A DNA stretch of 62,670 nucleotides, taken from assembly GCA_050697555.1 (NCBI GenBank), contig JBOHAD010000007.1, positions 1-62,670 of the forward strand, written 5' to 3'. The notes beneath the pieces are model-generated. The model was not told the DNA's origin and did not search any database. It saw only the letters and a list, made by a program, of their open reading frames with translations. How positions within the stretch are numbered: position 1 is the first letter of the stretch; each line of letters begins with the position of its first letter. Shown here piece after piece: positions 1 to 7,307 of this stretch. The translations under genes were made by a program, and so were the position numbers. The stretch comes from DASQWP01 sp050697555. GTDB taxonomy: Bacteria; Actinomycetota; Thermoleophilia; Gaiellales; Gaiellaceae.

Positions 1-46
1 AGCCGAAGCGATAGCCGAGGAACTCGACGACGAAATCGTCGCCTGA
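1..46 (+). CDS. C-terminal end of an unidentified protein (partial)
   Basis: An open frame enters from the left edge (frame 2) and stops with TGA at 44–46, leaving 14 readable residues with an acidic end (…AEELDDEIVA). Too little is present to name it. In several bacterial phyla secD/secF lie just upstream of recJ or rel, so a SecF C-terminus is possible, but that is context only. Confidence 0.35.
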   Translation, partial: AEAIAEELDDEIVA

Positions 47-117
47 GGCGTAGTTCGTCTCGGACACGGTCTGAGCATAGCGTCGCCCCTCGCGGGCTAT
101 CCGTCCGACGCGCGCCC

Positions 118-123
118 TAGCGT
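118..123 (+). promoter_or_regulatory. Leaderless -10 box of recJ
   Basis: TAGCGT ends 6 nt before the recJ ATG, so transcription would start at or next to the start codon. No convincing -35 hexamer is seen. Confidence 0.5.
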
Positions 124-129
124 GAGGAC

Positions 130-2001
130 ATGCACGAGGGCACCTGGACGATCCGTCCGTGCCCCCGCCCCGAGGTTCGCGCGCTCGCCCAGGCGCTCGG
201 CCTCCGCGAGACGACTGCGAGCGTCCTCGTCCGGCGGGGCTACGGCGACCCGGAAGCCGCACGAGCGTTTCTCGCGGCGGAGCGGCCCCGCCACGATCCC
301 GTTCTCCTCGGGGACGTGGAGGAGGCGTGTGAGCTCCTCCGCCGGCGGATCGCCGACGGCGGGCGCATCTGCGTGCACGGGGACTACGACGTCGACGGGA
401 TCTGCGCGACGGCCCTCGCGGTGACGGTCCTCCGGGGGCTCGGCGCCGACGTCGAGTGGCACCTGCCGAGCCGGTTCGAAGAGGGCTACGGCCTGTCCCG
501 CGAGACGCTCGCGAGGCTCGCCGTGGACGAGTGCAGCCTCGTCCTCACGGTGGACTGCGGGATCACTGCGGTCGAGGAGATCGCGGAGGCCCGGAGCGCG
601 GGGCTCGACGTGATCGTGACCGACCACCACCGCCCGGGCGAGACGCTCCCGGACTGCCCCATCGTCGCCACGAGGCCTTCGCGGTACCCCTTTCCGGAGC
701 TGTGCGGCACGGGAGTCGTCTTCAAGCTCCTGGGCGCGCTCGTCGAGGACGAGAGCCTGCTCGAGGAGCATCTGGACGTGGTCGCGCTCGCCACCGTCGC
801 GGACGTCGTCCCCCTCGTGGACGAGAACCGGGCGCTGGTCACGGACGGCCTGCGGCGTCTGGCGCGGACGACGAAGCCCGGCCTGCGCGCCCTCATGCGG
901 GCGGCGGCAGTCGACCCCGCGGCAGTGGACGCCGGCGCGATCGGCTTCCGGCTCGCGCCCCGCATCAACGCGGCCGGGCGGCTCGGTCATCCGGCCGCGG
1001 CGCTCGACCTGCTCCTCACGGAGGACGCCGAGGAGGCGCGGCGGCTCGCGCGTGAGCTCGAGTCGCTGAACCGCGACCGCCAGGCGGTGGAAGACCGCAT
1101 CCTCCGCGACGCCGTTCGTCAGGTGGAGGAATGGCCGGAGGGCCGCCGGCGCCGGCTCGGCTACGTCCTCGCCGGCGAGGACTGGCACCGGGGAGTGATC
1201 GGGATCGTGGCCTCCCGCCTCGCCGACCGCTTCCACCGGCCCGTCGTTCTCATCGCCGGCGGAGAGGGGGACGAGTGGGCGGGCTCGGGACGGTCGATCC
1301 CCGCCTTCGACCTGCACGGCGCCCTCGCGGCCTGCTCGAGCCTGCTCGGCCGCTGGGGAGGGCATCGTGCGGCTGCGGGCCTCTCGATCGACCCGGCCAA
1401 CGTCGACGCCTTCGCCGAGGCCTTCGCGGAGCACGCGGCGGGAGTGCTACGAGATGAAGACCTCGAGCCGGTGCTCGCCGTGGACGGGGTCGTCCACGGC
1501 CGCGAGCTCACGCTCGACCTCTGCGAGGAGCTCGAGCGGCTGGCGCCGTTCGGCCTCGGGAACCCCGGGATCACGCTGCTCGCAGTCGGCTGCGAGCTTT
1601 CCGACCTCGGCGCGGTCGGGGAAGGCAAGCACCTCCGCCTCGCCGTCACGGCCGGCGGGGCGCGCTCGGGCGCGATCGCGTTCGGCCGGGGCGCCCAGCT
1701 CGACCGCTTCCGGCGCGGGGGCCGCTACGACGTCGCCTTCAAGCTCGCTGCGAACCGCTGGAACGGGACGGTGGCGCCCCAGCTCGTCGTCAGGCGCATC
1801 TGGGAGACGCCCGACGGCTACGAGCAGCTCCGGAAGCGACTGGCGGCCGAGTGGCAGGCCGGGCCCGACCGGTGGAGCGCGGAAGCGCAGGCGATCTTCG
1901 CGGAGCTCGGGCTGGACGAGGACGCCGGCGCCCGCCGTCACCTGGTCGAGTCGCCCACGTTCCTGGCGGCGCTGCGCGAGCCCTATCCGCTCGCCGCCTA
2001 G
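130..2001 (+). CDS. recJ: Single-stranded-DNA-specific exonuclease RecJ
   Basis: 623 aa, close to the usual RecJ length. RecJ degrades single-stranded DNA 5' to 3' in recombinational and mismatch repair in the cytoplasm. The DHH phosphoesterase core is visible: HGDYDVDG at residues 83–90 gives the first metal-binding aspartates, and D165-H166-H167 is the DHH signature. The DHHA1 half carries GRWGGHRAAAG near residue 410, and an OB-like C-terminal part follows. The ATG at 130 is chosen because it is the first start in frame and follows a TAGCGT box by 6 nt, which suits a leaderless message. The next gene, rel, has its own promoter. Confidence 0.93.
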   Translation: MHEGTWTIRPCPRPEVRALAQALGLRETTASVLVRRGYGDPEAARAFLAAERPRHDPVLLGDVEEACELLRRRIADGGRICVHGDYDVDGICATALAVTVLRGLGADVEWHLPSRFEEGYGLSRETLARLAVDECSLVLTVDCGITAVEEIAEARSAGLDVIVTDHHRPGETLPDCPIVATRPSRYPFPELCGTGVVFKLLGALVEDESLLEEHLDVVALATVADVVPLVDENRALVTDGLRRLARTTKPGLRALMRAAAVDPAAVDAGAIGFRLAPRINAAGRLGHPAAALDLLLTEDAEEARRLARELESLNRDRQAVEDRILRDAVRQVEEWPEGRRRRLGYVLAGEDWHRGVIGIVASRLADRFHRPVVLIAGGEGDEWAGSGRSIPAFDLHGALAACSSLLGRWGGHRAAAGLSIDPANVDAFAEAFAEHAAGVLRDEDLEPVLAVDGVVHGRELTLDLCEELERLAPFGLGNPGITLLAVGCELSDLGAVGEGKHLRLAVTAGGARSGAIAFGRGAQLDRFRRGGRYDVAFKLAANRWNGTVAPQLVVRRIWETPDGYEQLRKRLAAEWQAGPDRWSAEAQAIFAELGLDEDAGARRHLVESPTFLAALREPYPLAA

Positions 2002-2034
2002 ATCCGGCTGCAGGCTCGCCGGAAACTCCGGGGC

Positions 2035-2040
2035 TACAAT
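2035..2040 (+). promoter_or_regulatory. Leaderless -10 box of rel
   Basis: TACAAT, a near-consensus -10 hexamer, ends 6 nt before the rel ATG at 2047. This predicts a transcript that begins at the start codon. Confidence 0.65.
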
Positions 2041-2046
2041 CGGACT

Positions 2047-4257
2047 ATGGCCGCCCAGGTCCTCACGGCGTCTTCCGAGCGGCACCGCGAGCTCTTCGAC
2101 CAGCTCCTCGCGGAGGTGGAGACGTACAACTCCGACGTCGACCGGGAGCTCCTCGAGCGCGCGTACATCTTCGCGTGCGAGGCGCACGAGGATCAGCAGC
2201 GGCGAAGCGGCGAGGCGTTCATCCTCCATCCGCTCGGGGTCGCCCGCATCCTCGCCGAGCTCCGGCGGGACGACGCGGCGATCGCGGCCGCGCTGATCCA
2301 CGACGTCGTCGAGGACACGGAGGCGTCGATCGAGAAGGTCCGCGCCGAGTTCGGCGAGGAGATCGCCAGGCTCGTCGAGGGCGTCACCAAGCTGACGCGG
2401 ATCCACTTCCAGAGCCGCGAGCAGGCGCAGGCGGAGAACTACCGCAAGATGGTCATGGCGATGGCCGAGGACTACCGGGTCATCCTCATCAAGCTCGCCG
2501 ACCGCCTCCACAACATGCGGACGATCGAGTACCTGGGCAAGCAAAAGCAGCTCCAGAAGGCGCGTGAGACCCTCGAGGTGTACGCGCCGCTCGCCCACCG
2601 CCTCGGCATCCACTCGATCAAGTGGGAGCTCGAGGACCTCGCGTTCCAGACACTCCATCCGCGCAAGTACGCCGAGATCCAGGCGATGGTGAACGAGCGC
2701 CGGGCCGACCGTGAGAAGTACGTCCAGTCGGCCGGCAAGGCGCTCAAGCGCGAGCTCGAGAAGGTCGGAATCGGGGCGGAGATCGCCGCGCGGGCGAAGC
2801 ACTTCTACTCCATCTACGAGAAGATGGCCAAGCGCGGGAAGGAGTTCAACGAGATCTACGACCTGACCGCGATGCGCGTGCTCGTCGAGCAACTGGGCAA
2901 GGAGGGCGAGCGCGACTGCTACGGCGCCCTCGGGATCATCCACTCGCTCTGGAAGCCCATGCCCGGCCGCTTCAAGGACTACGTGGCCATGCCCAAGTTC
3001 AACATGTACCGCTCGCTGCACACGACGGTGATCGGGCCGGAGGGCAAGCCGCTGGAAATCCAGGTGCGCACGAAAGACATGCACGACACGGCCGAGTACG
3101 GCATCGCCGCGCACTGGCTCTACAAGGGAAAGAAGGGCAAGAAGGCCGAGACGGAGCAGCTCGCCTGGATGAAGCAGCTCGCGGACTGGCAGCTCGAGGA
3201 GGCCGACCCCCAGGAGTTCAAGCGGGCTTTCCCGGAGCTCGCGTCCGACGAGGTCTACGTCTTCACGCCCAAGGGCGAGGTGAAGAACCTGCCCGGCGGC
3301 TCGACGCCGATCGACTTCGCGTACGCCGTGCACACGGACGTGGGGCACCGCACCGTGGGCGCGAAGGTGAACGGGCGCATCGTGCCGCTCCACTACAGCC
3401 TGAAGAGCGGCGACATCGTCGAGATCCTCACCTCCAAGCAGGCCGGCCGCGGCCCGTCGCGCGACTGGCTCTCGCTCGCCCGCTCCTCGCGCGCGCGCAA
3501 CAAGATTCGCCAGTGGTTCAGCCGCGAGACCCGCGAGGAGACCGAGCAGCGTGGGCGCGAGTCCCTCGAGAACGCGCTCAAGCAGCACAACCTCCCGTAC
3601 AAGAAGCTCGCCGGCTCGCCGCTCCTGGCCCAGATCATCCGGGAGATGGGCTTCAAGAAGGCGGAGGACTTCTACCTCGCGCTCGGGTCGGGGAAGCTCC
3701 AGGTCTCCCAGGTCGCCAACAAGGTGCTCCACCGCCTCAAGACGGAGGAGGTCGTCGAGGAGGAGCCGCTCCCGATCCGGCCGAAGGCCCGCGATACCGT
3801 CGCCTCGCAGAACTTCGGCATCCACGTGCCCGGAGTCGAAGACGTCCTCGTCCGGCTGGCCAAGTGCTGTACGCCTGTGCCAGGGGACGAGATCGCGGGC
3901 TACATCTCGCTCGGCAAGGGGATCACGATCCACCGGCGTGACTGCCCGAACGTGAAGTCGCTCATGCGCAACCCGGAGCGCTTCACGCCCGTCGAGTGGG
4001 ACGGCGGCGCCTCGCAGAGCTTCCGCGTCCAGATCGCGGTCGTGTCCTGGGACCGGGCGAGGCTGCTCGAAGACGTCGCCCGGACCTTCGCCGAGCACGG
4101 CGCCAACATCGTCGAGTACGGCGGCCACGTGCACGACCAGATGGCGAAGAACTGGTACGTCGCCGAGGTGGGCGACATCAAGGCGCTGCGGGCGCTCCTG
4201 AACGCACTGCGCAACCTCGAATCGGTCTTCGATGCGTACCGCGTGACCCCGGCGTGA
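2047..4257 (+). CDS. rel: Bifunctional (p)ppGpp synthetase/hydrolase Rel
   Basis: 736 aa with the full long-RSH domain order. The HD hydrolase domain has H61 and H85-D86 (HDVVEDT). The synthetase domain follows at about 240–370, with RFKD at 308–311; the RxKD form of this motif marks bifunctional Rel/SpoT enzymes rather than RelA. A TGS domain begins near residue 398 (EVYVFTPKGEV) and an ACT domain closes the protein (about 660–736). It makes and degrades (p)ppGpp during the stringent response. Intact hydrolase residues argue that it is the only long RSH needed. Its stop overlaps the next start (GTGA at 4254–4257), which implies translational coupling. Confidence 0.95.
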   Translation: MAAQVLTASSERHRELFDQLLAEVETYNSDVDRELLERAYIFACEAHEDQQRRSGEAFILHPLGVARILAELRRDDAAIAAALIHDVVEDTEASIEKVRAEFGEEIARLVEGVTKLTRIHFQSREQAQAENYRKMVMAMAEDYRVILIKLADRLHNMRTIEYLGKQKQLQKARETLEVYAPLAHRLGIHSIKWELEDLAFQTLHPRKYAEIQAMVNERRADREKYVQSAGKALKRELEKVGIGAEIAARAKHFYSIYEKMAKRGKEFNEIYDLTAMRVLVEQLGKEGERDCYGALGIIHSLWKPMPGRFKDYVAMPKFNMYRSLHTTVIGPEGKPLEIQVRTKDMHDTAEYGIAAHWLYKGKKGKKAETEQLAWMKQLADWQLEEADPQEFKRAFPELASDEVYVFTPKGEVKNLPGGSTPIDFAYAVHTDVGHRTVGAKVNGRIVPLHYSLKSGDIVEILTSKQAGRGPSRDWLSLARSSRARNKIRQWFSRETREETEQRGRESLENALKQHNLPYKKLAGSPLLAQIIREMGFKKAEDFYLALGSGKLQVSQVANKVLHRLKTEEVVEEEPLPIRPKARDTVASQNFGIHVPGVEDVLVRLAKCCTPVPGDEIAGYISLGKGITIHRRDCPNVKSLMRNPERFTPVEWDGGASQSFRVQIAVVSWDRARLLEDVARTFAEHGANIVEYGGHVHDQMAKNWYVAEVGDIKALRALLNALRNLESVFDAYRVTPA

Positions 4258-4949
4258 CCGACGCGCGGCTCGAACTCATCCGCGAGCTCGAGCGCGCGGA
4301 CGAGGAGGTCGGAGTCGTGCTCGCGGAGCTCGACGGGCTCTACGCGGCCACCGAAGCCGTGCGGGAGCGCGCTCTGGCGCTCGAGGCGTTCTTCGCGCGG
4401 CTTCCCGCCGCGCAGGCCGCTGCCGCGGAGGCGGTGGAGAAGGCCGGGCGCGCCGCGGCCGAGGCTGCGCAGGCGGCCGAGCGGGCCGGCGCCGAGCTTC
4501 ACGCGGCCGAGGAGGCAGGCGACGCCGAGCGGCTGGCCGCAGCGCGGCGCTTCGACGTGCGGGCGCGGGATTCCCTCGCGGTCGCACGCCGTCGGCACGG
4601 CGAGGCTGTCGCGGAGCAAGAGCGGCTCGACGCAGAGGCGGCGGACGCGGAGCGCGAACAGGCCGAGCTCGTAACGCGGGCCGCCGAGCTTGCGGCTGCG
4701 CTCCGGGAACGGCCCCGGCTTGCGCCCGACGCCGGTGCCGAGCCCGCACCCAGCCTGGACGGGGTCGCGGCCTGGGCAGCCGGCGCCCGAGCGGCGCTTC
4801 TCGTGGCGCGAGGCGCCCTCGCCGCCGAGCGCGACGCCGTCATCCGCCAGGCGAACGAGCTGGGCTCGCTCGTGCTCGGCGAGCCGCTTGCCCCGGCCGC
4901 GGCCGCGACTGTCGCCCGCCGGGTCGAACGGGCGCTCGAGGAGAGCTGA
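4254..4949 (+). CDS. Ala/Glu-rich coiled-coil protein, unknown function
   Basis: 231 aa starting with GTG at 4254, whose last two bases belong to the TGA of rel. The sequence is almost entirely alanine, glutamate and arginine, with regular heptads typical of a long coiled coil (about 1–160), a short Pro/Ala break, then another helical stretch. No membrane segment, signal peptide or catalytic motif is visible. Coupling to rel suggests co-expression in the stringent-response unit, but no function can be assigned. Codon use (high GC3) is like the neighbours. Confidence 0.7.
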   Translation: MTDARLELIRELERADEEVGVVLAELDGLYAATEAVRERALALEAFFARLPAAQAAAAEAVEKAGRAAAEAAQAAERAGAELHAAEEAGDAERLAAARRFDVRARDSLAVARRRHGEAVAEQERLDAEAADAEREQAELVTRAAELAAALRERPRLAPDAGAEPAPSLDGVAAWAAGARAALLVARGALAAERDAVIRQANELGSLVLGEPLAPAAAATVARRVERALEES

Positions 4950-5116
4950 ACCCCCGGGCGGCATCCCTCGTTCGAGGGACTCCACCGTCGTCGGGGTAAC
5001 CCGAAAGGGTGACGTCTCACTCGTTCGAGGGATCGCTCGGACTCCGCCCGGTTTCAGAGGGCCTCGACCGGGGGAAGGTAATGTTGCATCGCACACGAGC
5101 GGCTGGGGAGAGCGGC
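4950..5116 (+). promoter_or_regulatory. Upstream region with duplicated 13-bp palindromic sites
   Basis: This gap holds two exact copies of CTCGTTCGAGGGA (4967–4979 and 5020–5032), each with a CTCG-TT-CGAG inverted core. They are 53 bp apart, about five helical turns. A -10-like TAATGT is at 5079–5084 and a Shine-Dalgarno GGGGAG at 5105–5110, before the ATG at 5117. The two sites would sit about 60 and 112 bp upstream of the predicted transcription start, as expected for binding sites of a regulator. Confidence 0.4.
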
Positions 5117-6226
5117 ATGAGGCGGACGGTGTGGATTCTGGCGGTCGTGGGCGCGTTGGTCGTCACGCTCACGCCTGGGGCGGCGGCACAGGTCGCGCTC
5201 CCGGATGCCGAGGATGCAGTGGGTGGGACGGTCGACACGGTGACGTCGACGGTCGACGCCGTGGCGTCGACAGCGGACGTAGGGGACACGGTCGATGGCA
5301 CCGTCGACACCGTCGCGTCGACGGCGGATGTCGGGGGGACGGTCGATGGCACGGTCGACACGGTGACTTCGACGGGAGGGCAGGCGGCGGAGACCGTGCA
5401 GGGCGCCGCCGGCGGTGTGACCGGCTCGTCAGGGACGAGCGGCGCCACATCCGGCGGCACGAGCGGCGCACTCGCCGGGATAGCCGGCGTGACCTCGAGC
5501 GGCTCGGGCTCCGGCGGCAGCGCGGCTTCGTCCGGCACGACGGGCGGGTTGTCCGCGCAGTCGCGCTCGGGCGAGGGCCGCAACGCCAAGGCTCGTTCCC
5601 GTTCCTCGCGGCAGCGCACGAAGTTCGACAGGCTGCCTCCGAGGCTCGAGAGGTTGCTCGAGCGCATCGAGTTCGGCCGCAACACGCGTGCGAACCTTCG
5701 TCGGCTCGAGCACCTGCTCGCCTCCGCCTCGCCTGAGCTCCGCGCCCGAGTCCTGCGGTTGCTGCGAGGCGAGATCCGCCGTCTCCGGGCAGACGGCATC
5801 ACGGCGGCTGAACGCTCTCGCATCAAGCGCCTGCGTCGCGCCGAGCGCATGCTCACGGCGCTCATGAGGCAGATGGAGGCGCCGCCGGGCACGACCGCGG
5901 CCGGCTCGCCGCTCGGCACGAGTTCCGCCGGCGCGACGCTGGGCACGACCGCGGCCGGCTCGTCGCTCGGCGGTTCGGCCTCGCCGCAAGGGGCTGGAGA
6001 CGCCCGCCCCGCCCGCGCGGGCGCGGGCGGCGTCCTCGGGTCGCAAGCGGGCAACGGCGACGACGGGGCTCTGGCCTTCCCCTTCCCGACGCCCGGGCTT
6101 CCCGACCGGCCGCAGGACTTCCCGCTCGCGTTCGGGCTCATCCTCTTCGCCCTCGCCGTGCTCGGCTTCGCCGGTGTCGTCGCCGGCGTCACGCGCCACG
6201 TGCTCAGGAACGTGCGCTCGAGCTAA
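5117..6226 (+). CDS. Secreted, membrane-anchored repeat protein, unknown function
   Basis: 369 aa from the ATG at 5117, chosen because it follows a good Shine-Dalgarno (GGGGAG) and begins a signal peptide (MRRTVWILAVVGALVV…AAA). Next come degenerate repeats of GTVDTV(T/A)ST, a Ser/Gly-rich stretch, a basic helical region rich in Arg and Leu (about 150–255), and more repeats of GTTAAGS(P/S)LG. One C-terminal hydrophobic helix precedes a short basic tail. This layout fits a protein exported and held in the membrane with a low-complexity stalk. Its stop overlaps that of the convergent gene through CTAA. No enzymatic motif is seen. Confidence 0.7.
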   Translation: MRRTVWILAVVGALVVTLTPGAAAQVALPDAEDAVGGTVDTVTSTVDAVASTADVGDTVDGTVDTVASTADVGGTVDGTVDTVTSTGGQAAETVQGAAGGVTGSSGTSGATSGGTSGALAGIAGVTSSGSGSGGSAASSGTTGGLSAQSRSGEGRNAKARSRSSRQRTKFDRLPPRLERLLERIEFGRNTRANLRRLEHLLASASPELRARVLRLLRGEIRRLRADGITAAERSRIKRLRRAERMLTALMRQMEAPPGTTAAGSPLGTSSAGATLGTTAAGSSLGGSASPQGAGDARPARAGAGGVLGSQAGNGDDGALAFPFPTPGLPDRPQDFPLAFGLILFALAVLGFAGVVAGVTRHVLRNVRSS

Positions 6227-6735
6227 GAGCCCACTCGCTCGCCCCAGCTCGACGGTCGATCCCAGCCGACGAGGCAGTGCGGGGAGATGAGGAGCGCGAC
6301 CCGCTCGAGGAACGTCCGATCTGTCTCGGAGAAGGCGGCCGGCTCGTCCGAGTCGATGTCGATCTCGCCGACGACTCGGCCCTCGAAGGAGATCGGGACG
6401 ACGATCTCGCTGCGCGTCGAGGGAAAGCACGCGAGGTACCGGTCGTCCGCGTTCACGTCGTCGACCACCTCCGTCAGCCCGGTCGCCGCCGCCGCGCCGC
6501 AGATCCCCTGCCCGACCGGAATGCGGACATGCTCCGTGGCCTCGAGCCCCTTCCAGGGGCCAAGCACGAGGTCCCCGCCCTCGACGAGATAGATGCCGAC
6601 CCAGGAGTAGTGGGGGAGGCGGTCGTGGAGGACGTCGACGACCTTGCGCAGCGCTTCGTCCGCTTCCGCCTCGCGGTTGACGATCCGGTCGACGGCCCCG
6701 AGCGCGCCGCGGTACGCATCGGCGGTCGCGCTCAC
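6223..6735 (-). CDS. GAF-domain protein, free methionine-(R)-sulfoxide reductase-like
   Basis: 170 aa, essentially one GAF domain. It contains the family blocks WVGIYLV, LGPWKG, RIPVGQGICG, SEIVVPI and GEIDIDS, which resemble free-methionine-R-sulfoxide reductases (fRMsr). C79 (in GICG) and C103 (in LACFPS) sit where that family keeps redox cysteines, whereas the stretch between them, which carries another cysteine in characterised members, has none. The start is GTG at 6735, overlapping the TGA of the upstream thioesterase gene (GTGA). Reduction of free Met-R-oxide is likely, but a simple sensor GAF protein cannot be ruled out. Confidence 0.8.
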   Translation of the reverse strand: MSATADAYRGALGAVDRIVNREAEADEALRKVVDVLHDRLPHYSWVGIYLVEGGDLVLGPWKGLEATEHVRIPVGQGICGAAAATGLTEVVDDVNADDRYLACFPSTRSEIVVPISFEGRVVGEIDIDSDEPAAFSETDRTFLERVALLISPHCLVGWDRPSSWGERVGS

Positions 6736-7211
6736 GACGGCACCGCCTGCTCGACGTCCGCTCCCTCGAAGGCCGCCACCGAGCCCCGGAAGCGCTCCGG
6801 GATCGGCGTCGGCCGACGCTCCGCGAGCTCGATGAGAACCAGCGTCTGCTCGGCCGTGCACATGACGGCGTCGTCCTCGACCCGGTACGCGCAGAACTCC
6901 CACGTGACGCTCGTGCGGCCGATCCGCTTCGTACGCACGAAGACCTCGATGAGGTCGTCGAAGCGCGCGGGCGCCTCGTAGACGACCTGCGACGCGCGCA
7001 TGACGAACTCCTCTTCGCCGACCTCGTGCTGGAGCAGCCCCAGGTGGCGGACGTACTCGACGCGGGCGTGGTCGAAGTAGGGAAGGTAGCGCCCGTAGTA
7101 GACGATTCCCTGCGCGTCCGTGTCCGAGAAGCCGACCCGGGTGAACGCCGAGAACTTGAACGGAGGCTTGCGGTCGGTCGGCTGGCCGAGACGGACGCTC
7201 ACCGGCCGCAT
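6732..7211 (-). CDS. Hotdog-fold acyl-CoA thioesterase (4HBT family)
   Basis: 159 aa. The 4-hydroxybenzoyl-CoA thioesterase signature is clear near residues 26–45: FSDTDAQGIVYYGRYLPYFD, with D32 in the catalytic position. Such enzymes hydrolyse acyl-CoA thioesters in the cytoplasm; the substrate cannot be read from sequence. The ATG at 7211 gives the longest form, but a -10 box TACGAT (minus strand, 7215–7210) overlaps that ATG and lies exactly 7 nt before an in-frame GTG at 7202. By the leaderless pattern seen elsewhere here, the real start is probably GTG 7202. It is coupled to the downstream GAF gene by GTGA. Confidence 0.88.
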   Translation of the reverse strand: MRPVSVRLGQPTDRKPPFKFSAFTRVGFSDTDAQGIVYYGRYLPYFDHARVEYVRHLGLLQHEVGEEEFVMRASQVVYEAPARFDDLIEVFVRTKRIGRTSVTWEFCAYRVEDDAVMCTAEQTLVLIELAERRPTPIPERFRGSVAAFEGADVEQAVPS

Positions 7212-7215
7212 CGTA
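7210..7215 (-). promoter_or_regulatory. Leaderless -10 box of the thioesterase gene
   Basis: On the minus strand TACGAT ends 7 nt before an in-frame GTG (7202–7200). It covers the annotated ATG, so it moves the likely translation start four codons inward minus one. Confidence 0.45.
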
Positions 7216-7307
7216 GCGCCGTGGCCGGGCTTGAAAATATGTGCTTCCTATGACAACCTTGCGCCGCTTTCTACCGGGTAGACGGAGATCGAGAGGGGAG
7301 ACTCCAC

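Noticed and set aside
1447..4134. 895-aa open frame opposite rel/recJ (and similar long antisense frames, e.g. 7398–10409, 23302–25860)
   Set aside because: Shadow frames caused by high GC3 of the real genes; they show Arg/Ala/Leu/Asp-rich composition with no family motifs.
4991..5016. GGGGTAACCCGAAAGGGTGACGTC-like run as a riboswitch upstream of the 5117 gene
   Set aside because: The GAAA-capped hairpin recalls c-di-GMP/c-di-AMP riboswitches, but the rest of the consensus is missing and the likely -10 box (5079) lies downstream of it.
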